Shown: positions 12,482 to 24,669 of the stretch, piece by piece | How positions within the stretch are numbered: the first letter of the stretch is position 1 | How the letters are laid out: every line of letters begins with the position of its first letter | NCBI GenBank assembly: GCA_009760855.2 | Contig: WPIO01000194.1 | Span: 124,001 to 188,000, forward strand | Source: Cristatella mucedo | Lineage: Eukaryota; Bryozoa; Phylactolaemata; Cristatellidae | Direction of reading: 5' to 3' | DNA length: 64,000 nucleotides | Position numbers and translations under genes: made by a program | The notes under the pieces: generated by a model | Database searches by the model: none | Seen by the model: only the letters and a program-made list of their open reading frames with translations | What the model was told of the DNA's origin: nothing

Positions 12482-12660
12482 AGCCATAATGGCTCACTGG
12501 GAAAGGCGGTTGCTTTTCACGACCTCGGGCCCGAGGTCGTGGGTTTGAATCCTGTAGTGGGTGAATCTTCATCGCTACTGCAAGCTGTGGCCATAGCCGT
12601 CAAGGCTCTTCTGTTGGTATAAAAAAGAGGCTGTTGAATCAGATTGCATTTATTATTTAT
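12482..12660 (+). mobile_element. tRNA-like SINE, copy 3 (best preserved)
   Basis: It has an A-box region AATGGCTCACTGGG, AGGCGGTTGC, a self-complementary block (ACGACCTCGG and its complement CCGAGGTCGT), and a B-box GGTTTGAATCC. Then follow CGCTACTGCAAG, GCCGTCAAGGCTCTTCTG and AAAGAGGCTGTTGAATCAG. The other duplication copy has no such insert: sequence before 12,475 matches up to about 56,485, and sequence after 12,672 matches from about 56,500. This makes it a post-duplication insertion with a visible empty site. Confidence 0.8.
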
Positions 12661-12759
12661 TGATTGCAACTGCAGCTCCAACCTTCTATGCTGACATAAA
12701 ATTAAAATTAGTAAAGGAAAACATTATTTTTTAATTTTGTTTCTTTTTAGAAATGTATT

Positions 12760-13610
12760 ATTTAAGCAAGCTCAAATGTAATCCATATTTGACTTTAACA
12801 GCTGAAGTTATATGCACGAGAAGTGCTTCATAATCAAGCTTAGATGTATTTAGAGTTCCACCGAGGGTGAAAAGACTATTTGAAATTTAGAACACTATGT
12901 ACATTTTATGCATACGTGAACTGTTATGACAAAGAACAACGATAATAAGTCAGTTTGTTACTGATCTTTATGGTAGCAATCACGTTCCTGCAAGCGAAAC
13001 GGAAGGCACTGGTTGATATTTTACTGTTCAGTGCAGAATAAGTGAACCACATTTAGGCTTTTTAAGCACTCACCCAGCGGCTCCCACCTGGCTTCAATCA
13101 ATTAACTCAACAAAGAGTCTTCTATGCATAACACTTTTCTTCCATAAATTGACAAAGTCATTGACAAACGACGTAATCTAAATTAGCGAAAATCAACGGG
13201 ATAATTGTCTCTCTTGAACAGCCTAGCTGCCTATTCGTAGCACTTAACATATTTTAATTGGTACCAGATCGAGTAACATATCGATTTGATTTTTACCTTC
13301 CTAGCCTGCAGGTCCTTTGGCTGTCTGCCAGCTGCTTTTGAACTCGACCTCATTGCTACTCTACTAGGTGCCAACGCTTTACCCGTTCCTCGTCTTTCAG
13401 CTCACGGGCCGTTTCTTGTACTTAGTTTAAATTTCGTATAGATTGGTCACTCAGTTCATTTCCAGCTTTCGATGGTGGAGCCAAAGGGCATAGGAGCACT
13501 TGGGGCTCCTCTGCAACAATTACTGACCTAGGCAACACTCAATTCTTATGCCCTTGATCCTTATCTAGGTCAAACCTAGGTCATCATTAAAAATGATGAT
13601 GGAGTGCCGA
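12760..13610. other. No gene recognised
   Basis: The homology to the other duplication copy fades out here. I found no exon, repeat family or RNA gene. The functional gene's exon H (60,669) has no visible counterpart in this stretch. Confidence 0.6.
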
Positions 13611-13616
13611 GTTCGT

Positions 13617-15140
13617 AATAATAAAAAAAATTATAATAATAATAATCCTGCTCTTGATAGAGCACCCTCACAGAACTCAATCTCTTTCTAGGCGCTTTAC
13701 ATTTGCTCCACAGGAAAACGCGGTTGAATCGTGAGTAATATCATGCTAGATAAACAACAAGAATACCATGGTTAGGGGTGACATGCACAGGCTCAGCATA
13801 CCAATGTGGTTAGTGGCAGCATGCACAGTGTCAGCATGCATAAGCACATGAACGACGAATCACGGGGACCCACTAAATTCTGTCCTAAATAGGTGTGTTT
13901 TTAAATGTGGTCAGGTCAGCGAATGTTCTGATGCAGGTCGGGAGAGAGTTCCAGGCTTTGGGAGCATACGAACTACCTGCATGGTCTCCAAAGGATTTGA
14001 GGTTTGTACGAGGTATTGGTAAACTGTTGGATTCCAAGAAGCAGGTGGTACCATGCTTGGCCCTGTGATGTAGATCTGAGAGATAAGCTAAAGTTAAAGA
14101 CAGAAGTGTCCTAAAGGTAAGCGACAAAACCTTGAATTCAATCTGCTGCTTGGCTGGTAGCCAGTGCAGGTCGGCGAGAAGTGGTAGGTTGTGGCAACTG
14201 CGACGCTCACGACAGAAAAGCATAGTTGCAGAGTTTTGCACCAGCTGAAATCACCTGATTGCACATCCCGGTAGGGCAGCCAGCAGTGACTTACAGAAAT
14301 CAAGATATGATGTCTCAAATGCAGGGACCAACTTAGACGCGGTATCCTTATCTAAACAAGCCTGAATTTAGCAATGTTATGTAGCTGAAAGTAGGCAGGT
14401 TTGACTGCGGGGCTGATGTGTCGTCGAACGAGAGGTCACTTTGGGAACATAACACATAAATTTTGATCTTATTTAACTGGAGATATGCTGGCAGAGCCAA
14501 TTTTGAGTGTCAGCCTTTCAATTTTCTGTCTCACATTGGGTTCGCCCATTACTAGTAAGTTAGTTTTTACCATCGTCTAGGTTTAGAAAATTTGCTGCCA
14601 TCCCTGTGCGGATGTCATCAATGCATCCACCAAGTGAGTTGTGAGCATTCGAGGTGCTCGAAGGCTGGGTCGGAACAAAGCAAAGGTACAACTGAGTGTC
14701 ATCCACATAGAAGTGAAAACCTAGATTGTGCTTGGCAATCAAATCAGCAAGAGGGATACTATAAACCCTGGAAAGAACCGGACATCGCGTGTAGCCTGAG
14801 GTACCACATATTTCAGATGTACCTCGGATAATCTTTTTCCATTAACTTCAATGCTCTGGAGATTGGCACTGAAATATGACCTGAACCGTTGGAAAACAGT
14901 GCGAGTGACTCCCAGGCGAGACGAGAGGCACTCGAGAAAAACTTTGTGATCAATATTATCAAAAGCTGCCGAAAGATCGGGCAAAACAAGCAGAGACACT
15001 CTCCCTATGTCTACATTCCTAATTTGGTCGTTCTACACCATAAGCAATGCTGACTCTGTGGAGGGATTAGCTCTGAAGCCAGACTGGAACTTACTAGCAA
15101 GGTTTGAAGCTTCAATATATGAGTTGAGGTGGTCCACTAC
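13617..15140 (-). mobile_element. L2-clade LINE, 5'-truncated, with decayed reverse transcriptase
   Basis: Minus-strand element, read from 15,140 down to 13,617. It starts inside the reverse transcriptase at F-Q-S-G-F-R-A, continues through L-P-D-L-S-A-A-F-D-N-I-D-H (motif A, about 14,950-14,990) and F-Y-V-D-D-T-Q-L-Y-L (motif C, 14,690-14,720). The usual motif C in this clade is YADD, so here Ala is replaced by Val. The C-terminal region (14,241-13,885) has L-L-A-D-L-H-W-L-P and A-W-N-S-L-P-T-C-I. The frame changes several times and the motif B region is damaged. The 3' end has the AAAGCGCC hairpin tail and an (ATT)n run at 13,617-13,650. It is not capable of coding for active enzyme. Confidence 0.85.
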
Positions 15141-15169
15141 GACCCGTGTGAGATAAAAGCTAAGGATTG

Positions 15170-18100
15170 GCTATAATTTTGTAATCATATGGTGTTTAGC
15201 AATGCTTACCTGAACCCTGCTTTTCTTGCCCACTTGCATACAAGTTCTACATAGCTTACCCATCTGGTTAAAAATATAAGTCCTGCGATTGGCAGCGATA
15301 GTCTGTTTCAAATATATCGTGTGGTTCTTCACTAAGCCACACATAGTTAGTGAAAGATCTATCAAACGCCAAAATGTAAAACAGCAGAATCAGAACTGCT
15401 TTGACCGTTATATATTTATTCTAGCAATTCTGCTATGATACATTGTAATGACTGTCAAAATGTTGAAGAATCTTTGATAACTCACATTCTCTTTGACTCT
15501 TTAAAATATGAGCCTATAACATCTCGTGATGCGCCTGTCTAATCCATGATCTAGAAGGCTAAATACACCGGAAAGCAATTGAAATAGAAATTGCATGAAC
15601 AAGATTTTCTTGAAACTCCTTAAACATGTTTGAAGTTCAACATCTAAAATTCATTAGTATTAAAACTGAGTATGGAACTTAAAAAGACCACCCAACGTGT
15701 TAATGGTAAAATAACCTCAATAACATGCATTCAGAGGCAGAGCCGACATTTTCTTGTTCGGTGCATGGGTTCAAGTTGAGGAAAGAGTCTCGTGCTCTAT
15801 CCACCAAGGCATGTGTAAATTCACCACAAGATATAGGTATTTCCCTCAACCCATGGGAGGAGATTGCTCCAGCCACCTGCCCCCTTGTTCCGCAACTGCA
15901 TGCACACTTTAACCTGATGATTTAATAAAATCAAATGTGATATCTTTAAGTATATACCTTTAATCTAAGACTACTAAATTGAAGCTATAGTGTGGAGTTT
16001 TAAATAGCTCATTCAAATAGTGAGCTGCTTTCTATGTATTTACAGTAGTTCAAAGACTTCATCTCGCGAAACAAAAAGAAACTGAGATGCATGGATACTA
16101 TCAAATACAGTCGAGGAAGTCAGTAAGCAACACTGAATTACAAGCTCAATGGATTCGACACGAGGAGAACTGAATTCGTGGAGTAAAATCACGTTGAGAA
16201 TTCCACTGTCCGTAACCGGCCAAACAATGGCTTCTGTCGCAAACAGTTATTAAGCAAACGAATAGAACAGTTAATTTACAGTCGGTATAGGATCACATGG
16301 CACGAGGAGACCAAACTAGTGCAACAGCTCAGACAGTTGTCAAGAAGCCGAGCCAAAAAGAACTTGGTTGTGGATGTTTGACACAATGGATGATATCACA
16401 GCTCCTTAGGCAAAGACGACTGTGGGGGCTTAGCTGCTGATTATAAGCTATCCGTCCAGCCATATTCACTTTAAGCTACAGAGGATTGATAACTTATTTT
16501 GGCTGACTATCTCAAAATAAACTGCATTTTCCCAGTCTATTCAGAACCACTGAGCTAGCAAAATGCGATTTCTGCAGGCCAGATTTGTTGACATGATCTT
16601 ATCTTAGAAAGATATCGAGTCTTATTGGTGGAGATAAAAGTAGTGTTCTTGATGAAGAATTCACATTGTTTGCCGTTATCAAATAGAACACATGTAGTCA
16701 GATAAGACACTGAGGTTCAACCAATAGCATTAACAAGTTCAAAAGTAAAATCTATCAATCAAGCATCCGACTAAAGATGCACAACTCTGAACAATTTGGT
16801 GCATTAAGGATATTAGGAGATCATTTGGATTTAATATGTGCAAAGCACTCAATGAGCTTATCAAAAAATTGTTACTATCCTTGCCAAAATAAACAAAAAG
16901 TTTTCCCAAGATTTAGAATTACACACATACAGATCCTTTTTGAATTATTCCGTGGCTAATTAGTTTACATGATATTTTATAGTATGAATTATTTACAATT
17001 GCATATAATATTACATTAAGGCTAATCAATACCGAAGGAAACATTCTGAAAACCTAATAAAATTAGGATAATTAAATTAAAGAAAACAAACTCATTTAAT
17101 CGAGGTAAATAGCTTGTCAAATCTCAAGACCAAACGTGTATGTGCTTAGTAAGTATATTAGTTCTCAATATAAGCTGCACTTAAAATGCTGACTTTTCAT
17201 CATCGTCAATTGTGTATGGGTTTTCAACGACCGGTTTCCTTAACCAATTAAAATGTTGAGATTTATGTCCTAAGTAAACCTGATTATCCTGTAAATACAA
17301 ACGCCTTCAATGATTATTAAAATAAAGTATGCAAACAGCTGTTCGGTTTGCCATTCGGAAAGTGCCAATCTGGTTTCCTGACGAAATGACATTTTTCGAA
17401 AACTAAAGGCCCGATGAGTTACGACTTGTGATTTACGGATGGCTTCTACCTATAGAAGATGGCTAAGCTAACATCATTGGTGAATTTATAATACCTTGTT
17501 CCTATCTCCAATTAATAGTAGCTACCCTTGACGATACTAATTAAATATGTGCTGCTGTTCCCACAATTGATTTCATAGTATCTTAAGCTCCAGAGCCATC
17601 TGCCGTGACAGCTTTACTGCCTCTTGCTGACTATACAAATCGGTGCTGCCATGCAAAGGTTACTAAGGTTCTGTAGCTGCTCGTGGACTTAAACTGAGCT
17701 TCTTTTAAAAAAAAAAGTTGTAGACTCTGGTTGTTGCAAATCATTGGAAAGGAGTTAGAAAAAGCTAAAGCTGGTTCATACAAACCCAGTTTGGGAGTCT
17801 AGGAAACTACCTCGATTACGTTCAGGTATGGTATTTTAATCAGTATTGCAAAAATCGAAAGAGCTCACCCTGCAATATCAATAGCACGTGGCATGCGGTT
17901 CCACTTCTTCGACAACCATGTAGAGGCAGAAGTGTACAAAAACAGCCTAGTGCATAATCCTGAGACTCCAAACACGATGCATAGCTGGCTACCACGAATC
18001 CTGAGAACAGTAAAACAATTAATCCTTCTGAATTTGCGGTGTTGAATGTTTATTCGGAAACAAACAGCAATATCTGAGGAAACCTTGATAGGGCTCCATT

Positions 18101-18500
18101 GGACTTCTGAAACGTTATTTCCCCAGTTCGAAAAACGATCATCCTCGACAGGAATAATTTAAAAACCTAAATTCGCGGTGTTCATCTTCAGCTGTTATAT
18201 GTTTTATTTCCTCTTCTTTTGTTTCACAAAGTAGTGACTACCATTGAATTTCTTTGGAATTCTTTGAATGTCAAAGTAGCCGTCTTATTGTGATCTCCGA
18301 GATGAACAGGTAATACAGTAGATACTGAGCCATCATTGGAAATTCAGAACTAATGGAGGTCTCAGTTTTAGATATCAGCAACTTATTGTGCTGCTGTCAA
18401 ACAGGTGCCTCCAATTGTGATTCATTGCAAAGCTATCGGATTACTAGCACGCAAAACTGAAGGAGGAGCTTAAAACACCCTACCTCTGCCCGTGCAATTG
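15170..18500. other. No gene recognised (3.3 kb)
   Basis: AT-rich sequence with short open frames only (up to 66 codons) and no splice-framed homology that I can name. No tRNA, LINE or SINE signature was seen. A missing exon of either gene copy could hide here, since small exons are hard to see by eye. Confidence 0.5.
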
Positions 18501-18506
18501 CGACTG

Positions 18507-18507
<1 letters not shown>

Positions 18508-18583
<76 letters not shown>

Positions 18584-18627
18584 TTTTTCATATTATATAG
18601 ATATCATATATCTATATATATATATAC
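18508..18627. repeat. (AT)n tract with imperfect palindromes
   Basis: About 120 bases of almost pure TA/AT units with a few TTA, ATTT and CAT interruptions. Confidence 0.9.
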
Positions 18628-19477
18628 GATTCAAATTAACCATCGTCTTATCAGGTGACGAGCCGATGGTTGCTTGGCGACTGTTCAACGCTCACTATTA
18701 ACTTCCTTACATCCTACATTCAACCAGTTTCCCGATTTCCCCATGCCCAGTTCAACTTGAGCCGGCAACAGAGAAATACTGCTCACTTTTATATGTAATA
18801 ATATGAAGACACATTTAGAGCTTACGATGTGAACTAGATAACCTTTTATATCATTTCCTGCAAGTTATATATTTTCTTATAATTATACAGCGGTTCAAAC
18901 TGTAACTACAGTAACAAAATTACACATGAAGTGAGTTAAGTCAGTATGAAAACCATGTAAGTGCAATGTAAAAAGTTGCATTTATATCTTTACTGTAAGG
19001 TCGTCGTATCAGACGTCGTCGTGACGTCTCTATAGAGCGGGCCCCTTTTTTTTTTTAAACTTTAGGAGTACGTGTGAACTAAAGGCACAGTTTCCAATCA
19101 ATTTCTGGATTTTTGGAGCACAGCTAATTGACCGGAGTCTGAGTTGTGCTTGAGGTTGTATATATAGCTTAAATGCAACTGCAATTTTTTTAGGCAATGA
19201 GCAGGATATAGGTAACAAAAGACCCTCAAAAGAACCGACCATGCTTTGAATCTTCGCTCGAATGGCTATGAGCCAGTGCAAGTAGGCTGCGAGAATTCAT
19301 TCATCTGATGTAGGAATTAGTTGCTTTCAAAACGGACATTCAAGATTACAGATTTCGCTCGCTCCAACTTAATTTGCCAAGAACTGAATCAACATAAATC
19401 GAGAGACTTTATTGGACTCACCCTTTCCTGTGCTACCTAACTGAAATTGGTTATTATACTGCTTTAACTGTCCCTTC

Positions 19478-19480
<3 letters not shown>

Positions 19481-19513
<33 letters not shown>

Positions 19514-19670
19514 CTAGAATAAATATTTACACTATATATATATGATACATATATACATATATATTTATTTTGTTTATGTGTTATGTATCATTAAAGTTTT
19601 TTTTCATATAAAATAAATAATATATATAAATACATATTTATTATATATAATATATATGTATATACATATT
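19481..19670. repeat. (TA)n and TA-rich satellite-like tract
   Basis: A pure TA run at 19,481-19,509, then shorter TA and ATAC runs up to about 19,670. The open frames that overlap it are repeat artefacts. Confidence 0.85.
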
Positions 19671-19984
19671 TCGCCAGGACGGTCAGAAAATTTCAATACT
19701 CCTGACAAATTTTTTGGGAAAAACTTATTTCTATTAAAACCAGTAAGGGAATTTTTCAATGCAGTCTGGTTCAACAGATTATTTCTCCTCAACACACTGA
19801 AGTTAGGCAGGGTATGCATTTTTAAGTCTTTAAATTTGGACTGTAGGTGCGCCTCTTGAGCTGTCAGGCAATTAGTATCTCAAGCTGTGCTCAACCATCA
19901 TTATGAAATCTGACACTAATCTTCTGTAACACACACAGCTTGCCTGATACATTGCCGCGCGTCTGTATATATTGGCACTTATAG

Positions 19985-20540
19985 GTGGGTGAAAAACTCT
20001 GCAGCTAGGGCACTCTATAGTGAGCAAGAGCGTTCTCACTTGCCATAATCACACCACTTCTTGCTGATCTGCACTGGCTCCCAGTCGAACAATGGATCGA
20101 CTCTTAGGGCTTCAGTCACCTACTTTTAGTTCCCTTAATGTTTTTCTCCAGCATACCTATCAGACCTACTCTTCCACCATGCTAACGCTCGAAGCCTCAG
20201 TTTTTACGGATTCTAATAGTTTACCAATACCTAGTATTTATCTTCAATACTTTGGAGAAGGTGCCGTTGGTTGGTATGCTCCCTAACCTGGCGAATCGAC
20301 TCTCGGCCGGCATCATAACATACCCTGACTTGACCACATTGTAAAAGGAAGCTATAAATGCATGTATGTGTATATGATTCAGTGGTTCCTGTGATTCTTC
20401 CTTTGTACTCCTTTGCGGGGCTTACAACGGTGCGTTAGGGCTACCAGCAACCATTTTTTCATGCAGAACCCGTGTGCATGTTACCTTTGACCATGTTATG
20501 CCTGTTTGACGGCTACAATTGACCATGCTATTAATAACTT
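19985..20540 (+). mobile_element. L2-clade LINE, decayed plus-strand fragment
   Basis: The translated pieces are N-S-A-A-R (about 20,000), L-L-A-D-L-H-W-L-P-V-type sequence (20,060-20,090), and S-N-S-L-P-I-P-S (20,210-20,240). The nucleotide block GGTTGGTATGCTCCC followed by a decayed P-D-L-T-T segment (20,270-20,345) also matches the C-terminal region of the other L2 copies. Frameshifts are frequent. The 3' tail is not clear, and the boundary at about 20,540 is an estimate. Confidence 0.65.
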
Positions 20541-20619
20541 GGGAGCTCAAACTTAAAGACTGTCCTCTAAGCTTAAGAGAAAACTATTTGACACCTACCA
20601 AAGCATACGGTATTCGCTA

Positions 20620-21460
20620 CTGCATCGCCGATAGTGTTACTCATGACGATTGGATGGACTGATTTAACCAGAGACATTATCGGTTAATTTTTAATGTAAC
20701 TGAATATTAATACTTTAGGCCGTGAAATGTTTGGTGTGTGTAGCAGTCTTTGGAAAGGAGCTTTCATAAAGCCCGTGTCTAAGGCTGTTTACCGATCAGT
20801 GCTTCAGGGCCTGGCTTTAGGCTGCCTACACACCACACTCAGTAACGTAAATGATGCTAAGCTGTTATTAATCGATAGGCTAATCCAAGACCATTACACC
20901 TGCTTTTACCTCATGGCATGAGGACACCGAGTGACTAAGGATTCAATATTGCCGTAGATATTGCCCAGCTGTACGGTGCATGCCCAAACGGAAATTAGTC
21001 GTGATAGTACGTCAGATAAGCAGTCCTCGATTTTTTTTTTTTTTACCAAAACACATTACTGCTCGCCCACGTTCTGGGCTCTCCTATTTCATATCGAACT
21101 CAAATTGACCACTCGTCCAGCCAGCCTGCATAGCCTTCTTTACTGTAGCAACCACAAATGCTGGAGACTCGCGAATCATAATTTCGAATTCTGCTGGCAG
21201 TAAAATATGAAAGCTTTATCCTTTCGCATTTCCAGATAAATAGAACCGTCGTAAGGACAAAGCAAGGTAAAACCTCAACAATTGCAACTGCAATAAAACG
21301 ACACGAAATGCAGCAGCAGTATAGCTAATTGCTTAGCTGTCGATAGAAATATGCCCCAAGCTAACAGCTTTTCTTGCAGTGTCGCGAAATCCCTTCACGG
21401 GCGTCAGTTTTCGAGAGAACTTTCAGTAACTAACATTCTAGCATGCACTGATGTACCTGG
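20620..21460. repeat. Diverged low-copy repeat, copy 1
   Basis: The stretch 21,020-21,410 aligns in order with 27,255-27,640. Shared blocks are CAGTCCTCGATTTTTT, GCTCGCCCACGT, TTGCAA...TA-type blocks, ACGACACG, and GTGTC...CTTCACG. A looser match of 20,855-20,930 with 27,125-27,190 and 30,945-31,000 (AATCGATAAGCTAA-like) is possible. I cannot assign it to a known family. It may be an old transposon or a third-party duplication. Confidence 0.45.
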
Positions 21461-21539
21461 CTAGCACATTTATGTCAGTCCCTTATGTTCTCTCGGCTAG
21501 ATATAATATTAAGACAAATAATGCACATGATTAAAACGC

Positions 21540-22895
21540 CCTCAAAGAACTAAATCTACTTTCAAGGAGCTTTACTTTGGCTGCAAAGGGAAACTCGATT
21601 GAATGGTGAGTAATAGCTTGCTTGATCAGCTGCATTAATAACATGGTTAGTGGTTACATGCACAGGTTCAGCATGCCAAGTGCGGTTAGTGACAGCAATG
21701 CACAGTGTCTGGCCACATACGCACATGAAGAACGAATCACAATGGCTTACTAACTGTTGTCCTTTATAGGCGTGTTTTTAGGTATACTTTTAAAATGTGG
21801 TAGAGTCAAGGGATGGTCTGATGCAAGTCGGGAGTGAGTTTGAAAGCTTTGGGAGTCCATACTAACTAAATGCATAGGTCTCCAAAGGATTTGAGCCTCG
21901 TACGAGGGTAAACTATTGGATTCGAAAAAGTGGGTAGTGTACGATGCTTGGCCTAGTGTAGGAGTCGATCTGAGAGATAGGCCGGAGCCAACGAATGAAG
22001 TGACCTAAAATAGTGAGGAGACGAAACCTTAGGTTGATCTGCCCAGCTTGACGTGGTAGCCACTGAGGGTCCTGTGAGAAGTGGATTTTGTAATGTGGCA
22101 ACTGCGACGCTCACAACAGACAAGCCTAGCTGCTGAGTTTTTGCCCCAGCTGAAATCGCCTGATTGCCCACCTGCAGGTAGGCCAGCAAGCTGAGAGTTG
22201 ACAGAAGTCAAGACGCGCGTATCACAAAGTGCATGGACAACTTAAACTTAGAAGTGGAATTCTTATCTAAGCAAGCACACGAATTTTACCAATGTTACGT
22301 AGCTGGCTAAGTAGTCAGACTTTTGACACCTTGGAGCTGTTTGGTGGTCGTCTAACGAATAGATCCGATGGTCACTTTGGAACATGACACACGAGACTTC
22401 GAGATGATTCAACTGGAGATATGCTGGCATGTGCCAAAACTTTAAGCTTCAGCCAGCCTTTCCTATGTTTAAATTACACTTGGGTCGTTGCCCATAACTA
22501 GTAAGGGTAGTTTCATCATCGTTTCGTTTTAGCGAAAAATCGCTGCCATCCATGTGCTGAGGACATCAATTCAGGTAGAAACGGAGTTGAGCATGAGAAT
22601 TTGAGGTATTCAAAGGCTAGAAGGGATTTAAAGCCAAAGGTTATAAAGCTGAGTGTCATCCGCATTGAAGTGCAAGCCTAGATTGTGCTGTGGCAATCAC
22701 ATCAGCCCCAAGAGGGAGAATACAAAACCGTGAAAATAACCTGACATAGCACGGAGCCCTGAGGTATTCCATGTTTCAGACGTACATCGGATGATCTTTG
22801 TCCGTGCACGTAAATACTCGGGAATCTCCCACTGAGATGTGACCTCAACCATTGCAAAAGCAAGTGCCAATGATGCCAATGAGAGGTGCTCTGGG
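21540..22895 (-). mobile_element. L2-clade LINE, decayed minus-strand copy
   Basis: The minus strand starts near the R-L-G-V region (22,895), passes a damaged F-Y-A-D-D-equivalent (about 22,680) and reaches L-Q-...-N-S-A-A-R-L-V-C (22,100-22,140). The C-terminal region follows (21,990-21,830) and the hairpin tail lies at 21,535-21,590 (AAACGCCCTCAAAGAACT...). It has many frame changes and stops. The arrangement is the same as in 13,617-15,140 and 48,640-49,600. Confidence 0.75.
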
Positions 22896-22904
22896 AGAGC
22901 TTCA

Positions 22905-23045
22905 GGCTTTTTATCTACAACGGGTTAAGGTGCTTGCCACAAAACAAACTCTGGCTGATGGGTCGTTGGGCTCCAGCATCGAGGCAAGTGTGAAGTGCCT
23001 GAACAGAGGACTAACTACTCTTAGGGCGCTATACAAATGAATTAT
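22905..23045 (+). mobile_element. SINE with L2-type 3' tail (SINE-B family), copy 1
   Basis: A tRNA-like head (GGTTAAGGTGCTTGCC and GGGCTCCAGCATCGAGGC) is followed by a tail GTGAAGTGCCTGA...GGGCGCTATACAAATGA. The same head-tail layout is seen at 55,053-55,217. The tail resembles the L2 3' end, the usual sign of a SINE that borrows the LINE reverse transcriptase. The copy is degraded. Confidence 0.6.
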
Positions 23046-24430
23046 ATTGTATCTATAATTAATTGTCATTCGCCATCATTTTAACATTGAAGCAGCCTTA
23101 GTAAATATGCCTACACTTCACAAATATCCTGATTAAACTACTTCATCCAGTTGCTCACTGAATGCTTATAAATGTAATGGGAAATAGTCAATGTTGGAGT
23201 TTAGAAAATGTATCTTAAAACGTATCATTCTGCTGTTCAATACAGTCCTCAGCATTGAACCATGTTCTTATCAATTAATTCTTATACAGTAGACTACTGA
23301 TTAACGATGAAGCGATCTTACCTCAGGCTTATATCGATTGACCGGGCAAGCAAATATTAACTCAGTCATTTTGTCTGTAGGCTGTATGTTCTTCCAACAA
23401 TTATACTGATCTGTAGACCAACACAATGTTCAGTTTTAACCGGCGATTCGCTAATTTAAAGGAAACCTTTCCCTGTAGTTACATAAATTTTGGTTCTTGG
23501 TTCTTGCTCATAACATTTTTATTAGCCAAAGGCATTGTTTGTGCGAGTGCGGAGAGAAGTATTACTATCTAGTTTTTACAAAATTGAAAGCTGTCCTGCC
23601 AGCTATTCTGAAAATGTGTTTGACTCTGGCCGGTTGTGAGAATAGTTTTTTGCTTCTCATCCAGAACCGAGGAGTTCATCTGACTTTTTGGTCTGTGGTG
23701 TGGTCAAAAGTCTCTTACTAATAAAGATGCCGAGTTATTTGTTTTTTAAGGTGATGGAACTTTAAAATTATAATAGCTATCATCTTGTCTCCATCAGTTG
23801 AAATCAAATCACAGTCAAACAATATATCACCGAATGTAACAAGTGCGAACAAGAGCAACCACCTCAAACCTGCACGATACAAGTAGAAAAGCTAAAGGTA
23901 TAACACATCTATTTCATTAGGAACTTTAAAAAGAAAATATAACAAAAGCCTAAGTCAATATAAATAATGCATATTTTTTCCGAGCGCGTTATCTTCTATA
24001 ATTAAAATTATATAAATCCAACGTACCGAGCCCCCCCCCCCCCACAAAAATAAAAATAAATACTCCTTAGTGATCTTTAACTGGAGAATAACAATAAATG
24101 AAAAAACAGCTGATATCATGCAGACCAGGTGTAGTCCTTCACTTTTAAAATCAGCAATTCAGAGAATATGAGCTAACGTTAAAACCGTACCCCTATGGCC
24201 AAAAAATCCATTTTAAATGCATAAGCTTAGCCATGTATCTAATATAGAGGCTGCCTGTATGAAAAGTAAAGAGTGAAGGCATGGGCCGATTTAACAGCTA
24301 GTTTTTTGCAGCGGGCGGCCAGCGGCAGAAGAGCTTTAACAGCTGTCAACACCTATTGTAGGTGCACTAGGTTGATCAAGATAGACCGCAGTGGCTATCA
24401 TTTACAGTACTGGACTCAAGTTGAAGCAGT
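23045..24430. other. No gene recognised
   Basis: An open frame of 74 codons at 23,497-23,721 has no motif that I recognise. There is a run of C (about 11) near 24,032. No repeats of the families named elsewhere were seen. Confidence 0.5.
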
Positions 24431-24439
24431 TAAGCCCTT

Positions 24440-24590
24440 CTTTTCTCTCTCTCTCGCCCTCTCGCACTCCCTTGCACTCTCTCTCTCTCTCTTTCTCTCT
24501 CTCTCGCTCTCCCTCACTCTCTCTCGCCCCCTCGTCCTCCAACCCTCTCGCCCTCTCACCACCTCGCCCTCTCCCTCTCTCCCTCTCCCC

Positions 24591-24662
<72 letters not shown>

Positions 24663-24665
24663 GTG
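24440..24665. repeat. (CT)n microsatellite array, about 225 bases
   Basis: An impure CT/CCCT/CG-containing part is followed by a pure CT run of about 60 bases. Two overlapping open frames of 131-132 codons consist mainly of Ser-Leu repeats and are artefacts of the array. Confidence 0.95.
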
Positions 24666-24669
24666 TTCT

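Larger units (their letters stand above)
1..12760 (+). repeat. Left copy of a large direct duplication (DEG/ENaC pseudogene and introns)
   Basis: The block aligns in order with about 38,580-56,650. Landmarks seen by eye are 20-60 with 38,597-38,625, 780-810 with 39,300-39,320, 1,500-1,620 with 43,450-43,560, 2,280-2,700 with 44,220-44,640, 4,637-4,841 with 50,003-50,207, 10,126-10,279 with 53,814-53,967, and 12,390-12,480 with 56,400-56,500. Introns match as well as exons, so this is a genomic segment copy and not a retrocopy. The homology runs off the left edge of the window, so the true start is not visible. Stretches of this block not listed separately are intron-like sequence without further recognisable genes. 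By my hand count the best exon differs at 39 of 205 positions, so the duplication is not recent. Confidence 0.85.

Noticed and set aside
9463-12660. tRNA genes at the A/B-box-like sequences
   Set aside because: The cloverleaf stems do not form well, the sequences recur as a dispersed family, and conserved non-tRNA tails follow. They are SINEs.
18508-18627. Replication origin or CRISPR-like array in the AT palindromes
   Set aside because: The sequence is a dinucleotide repeat with no spacer-repeat structure.
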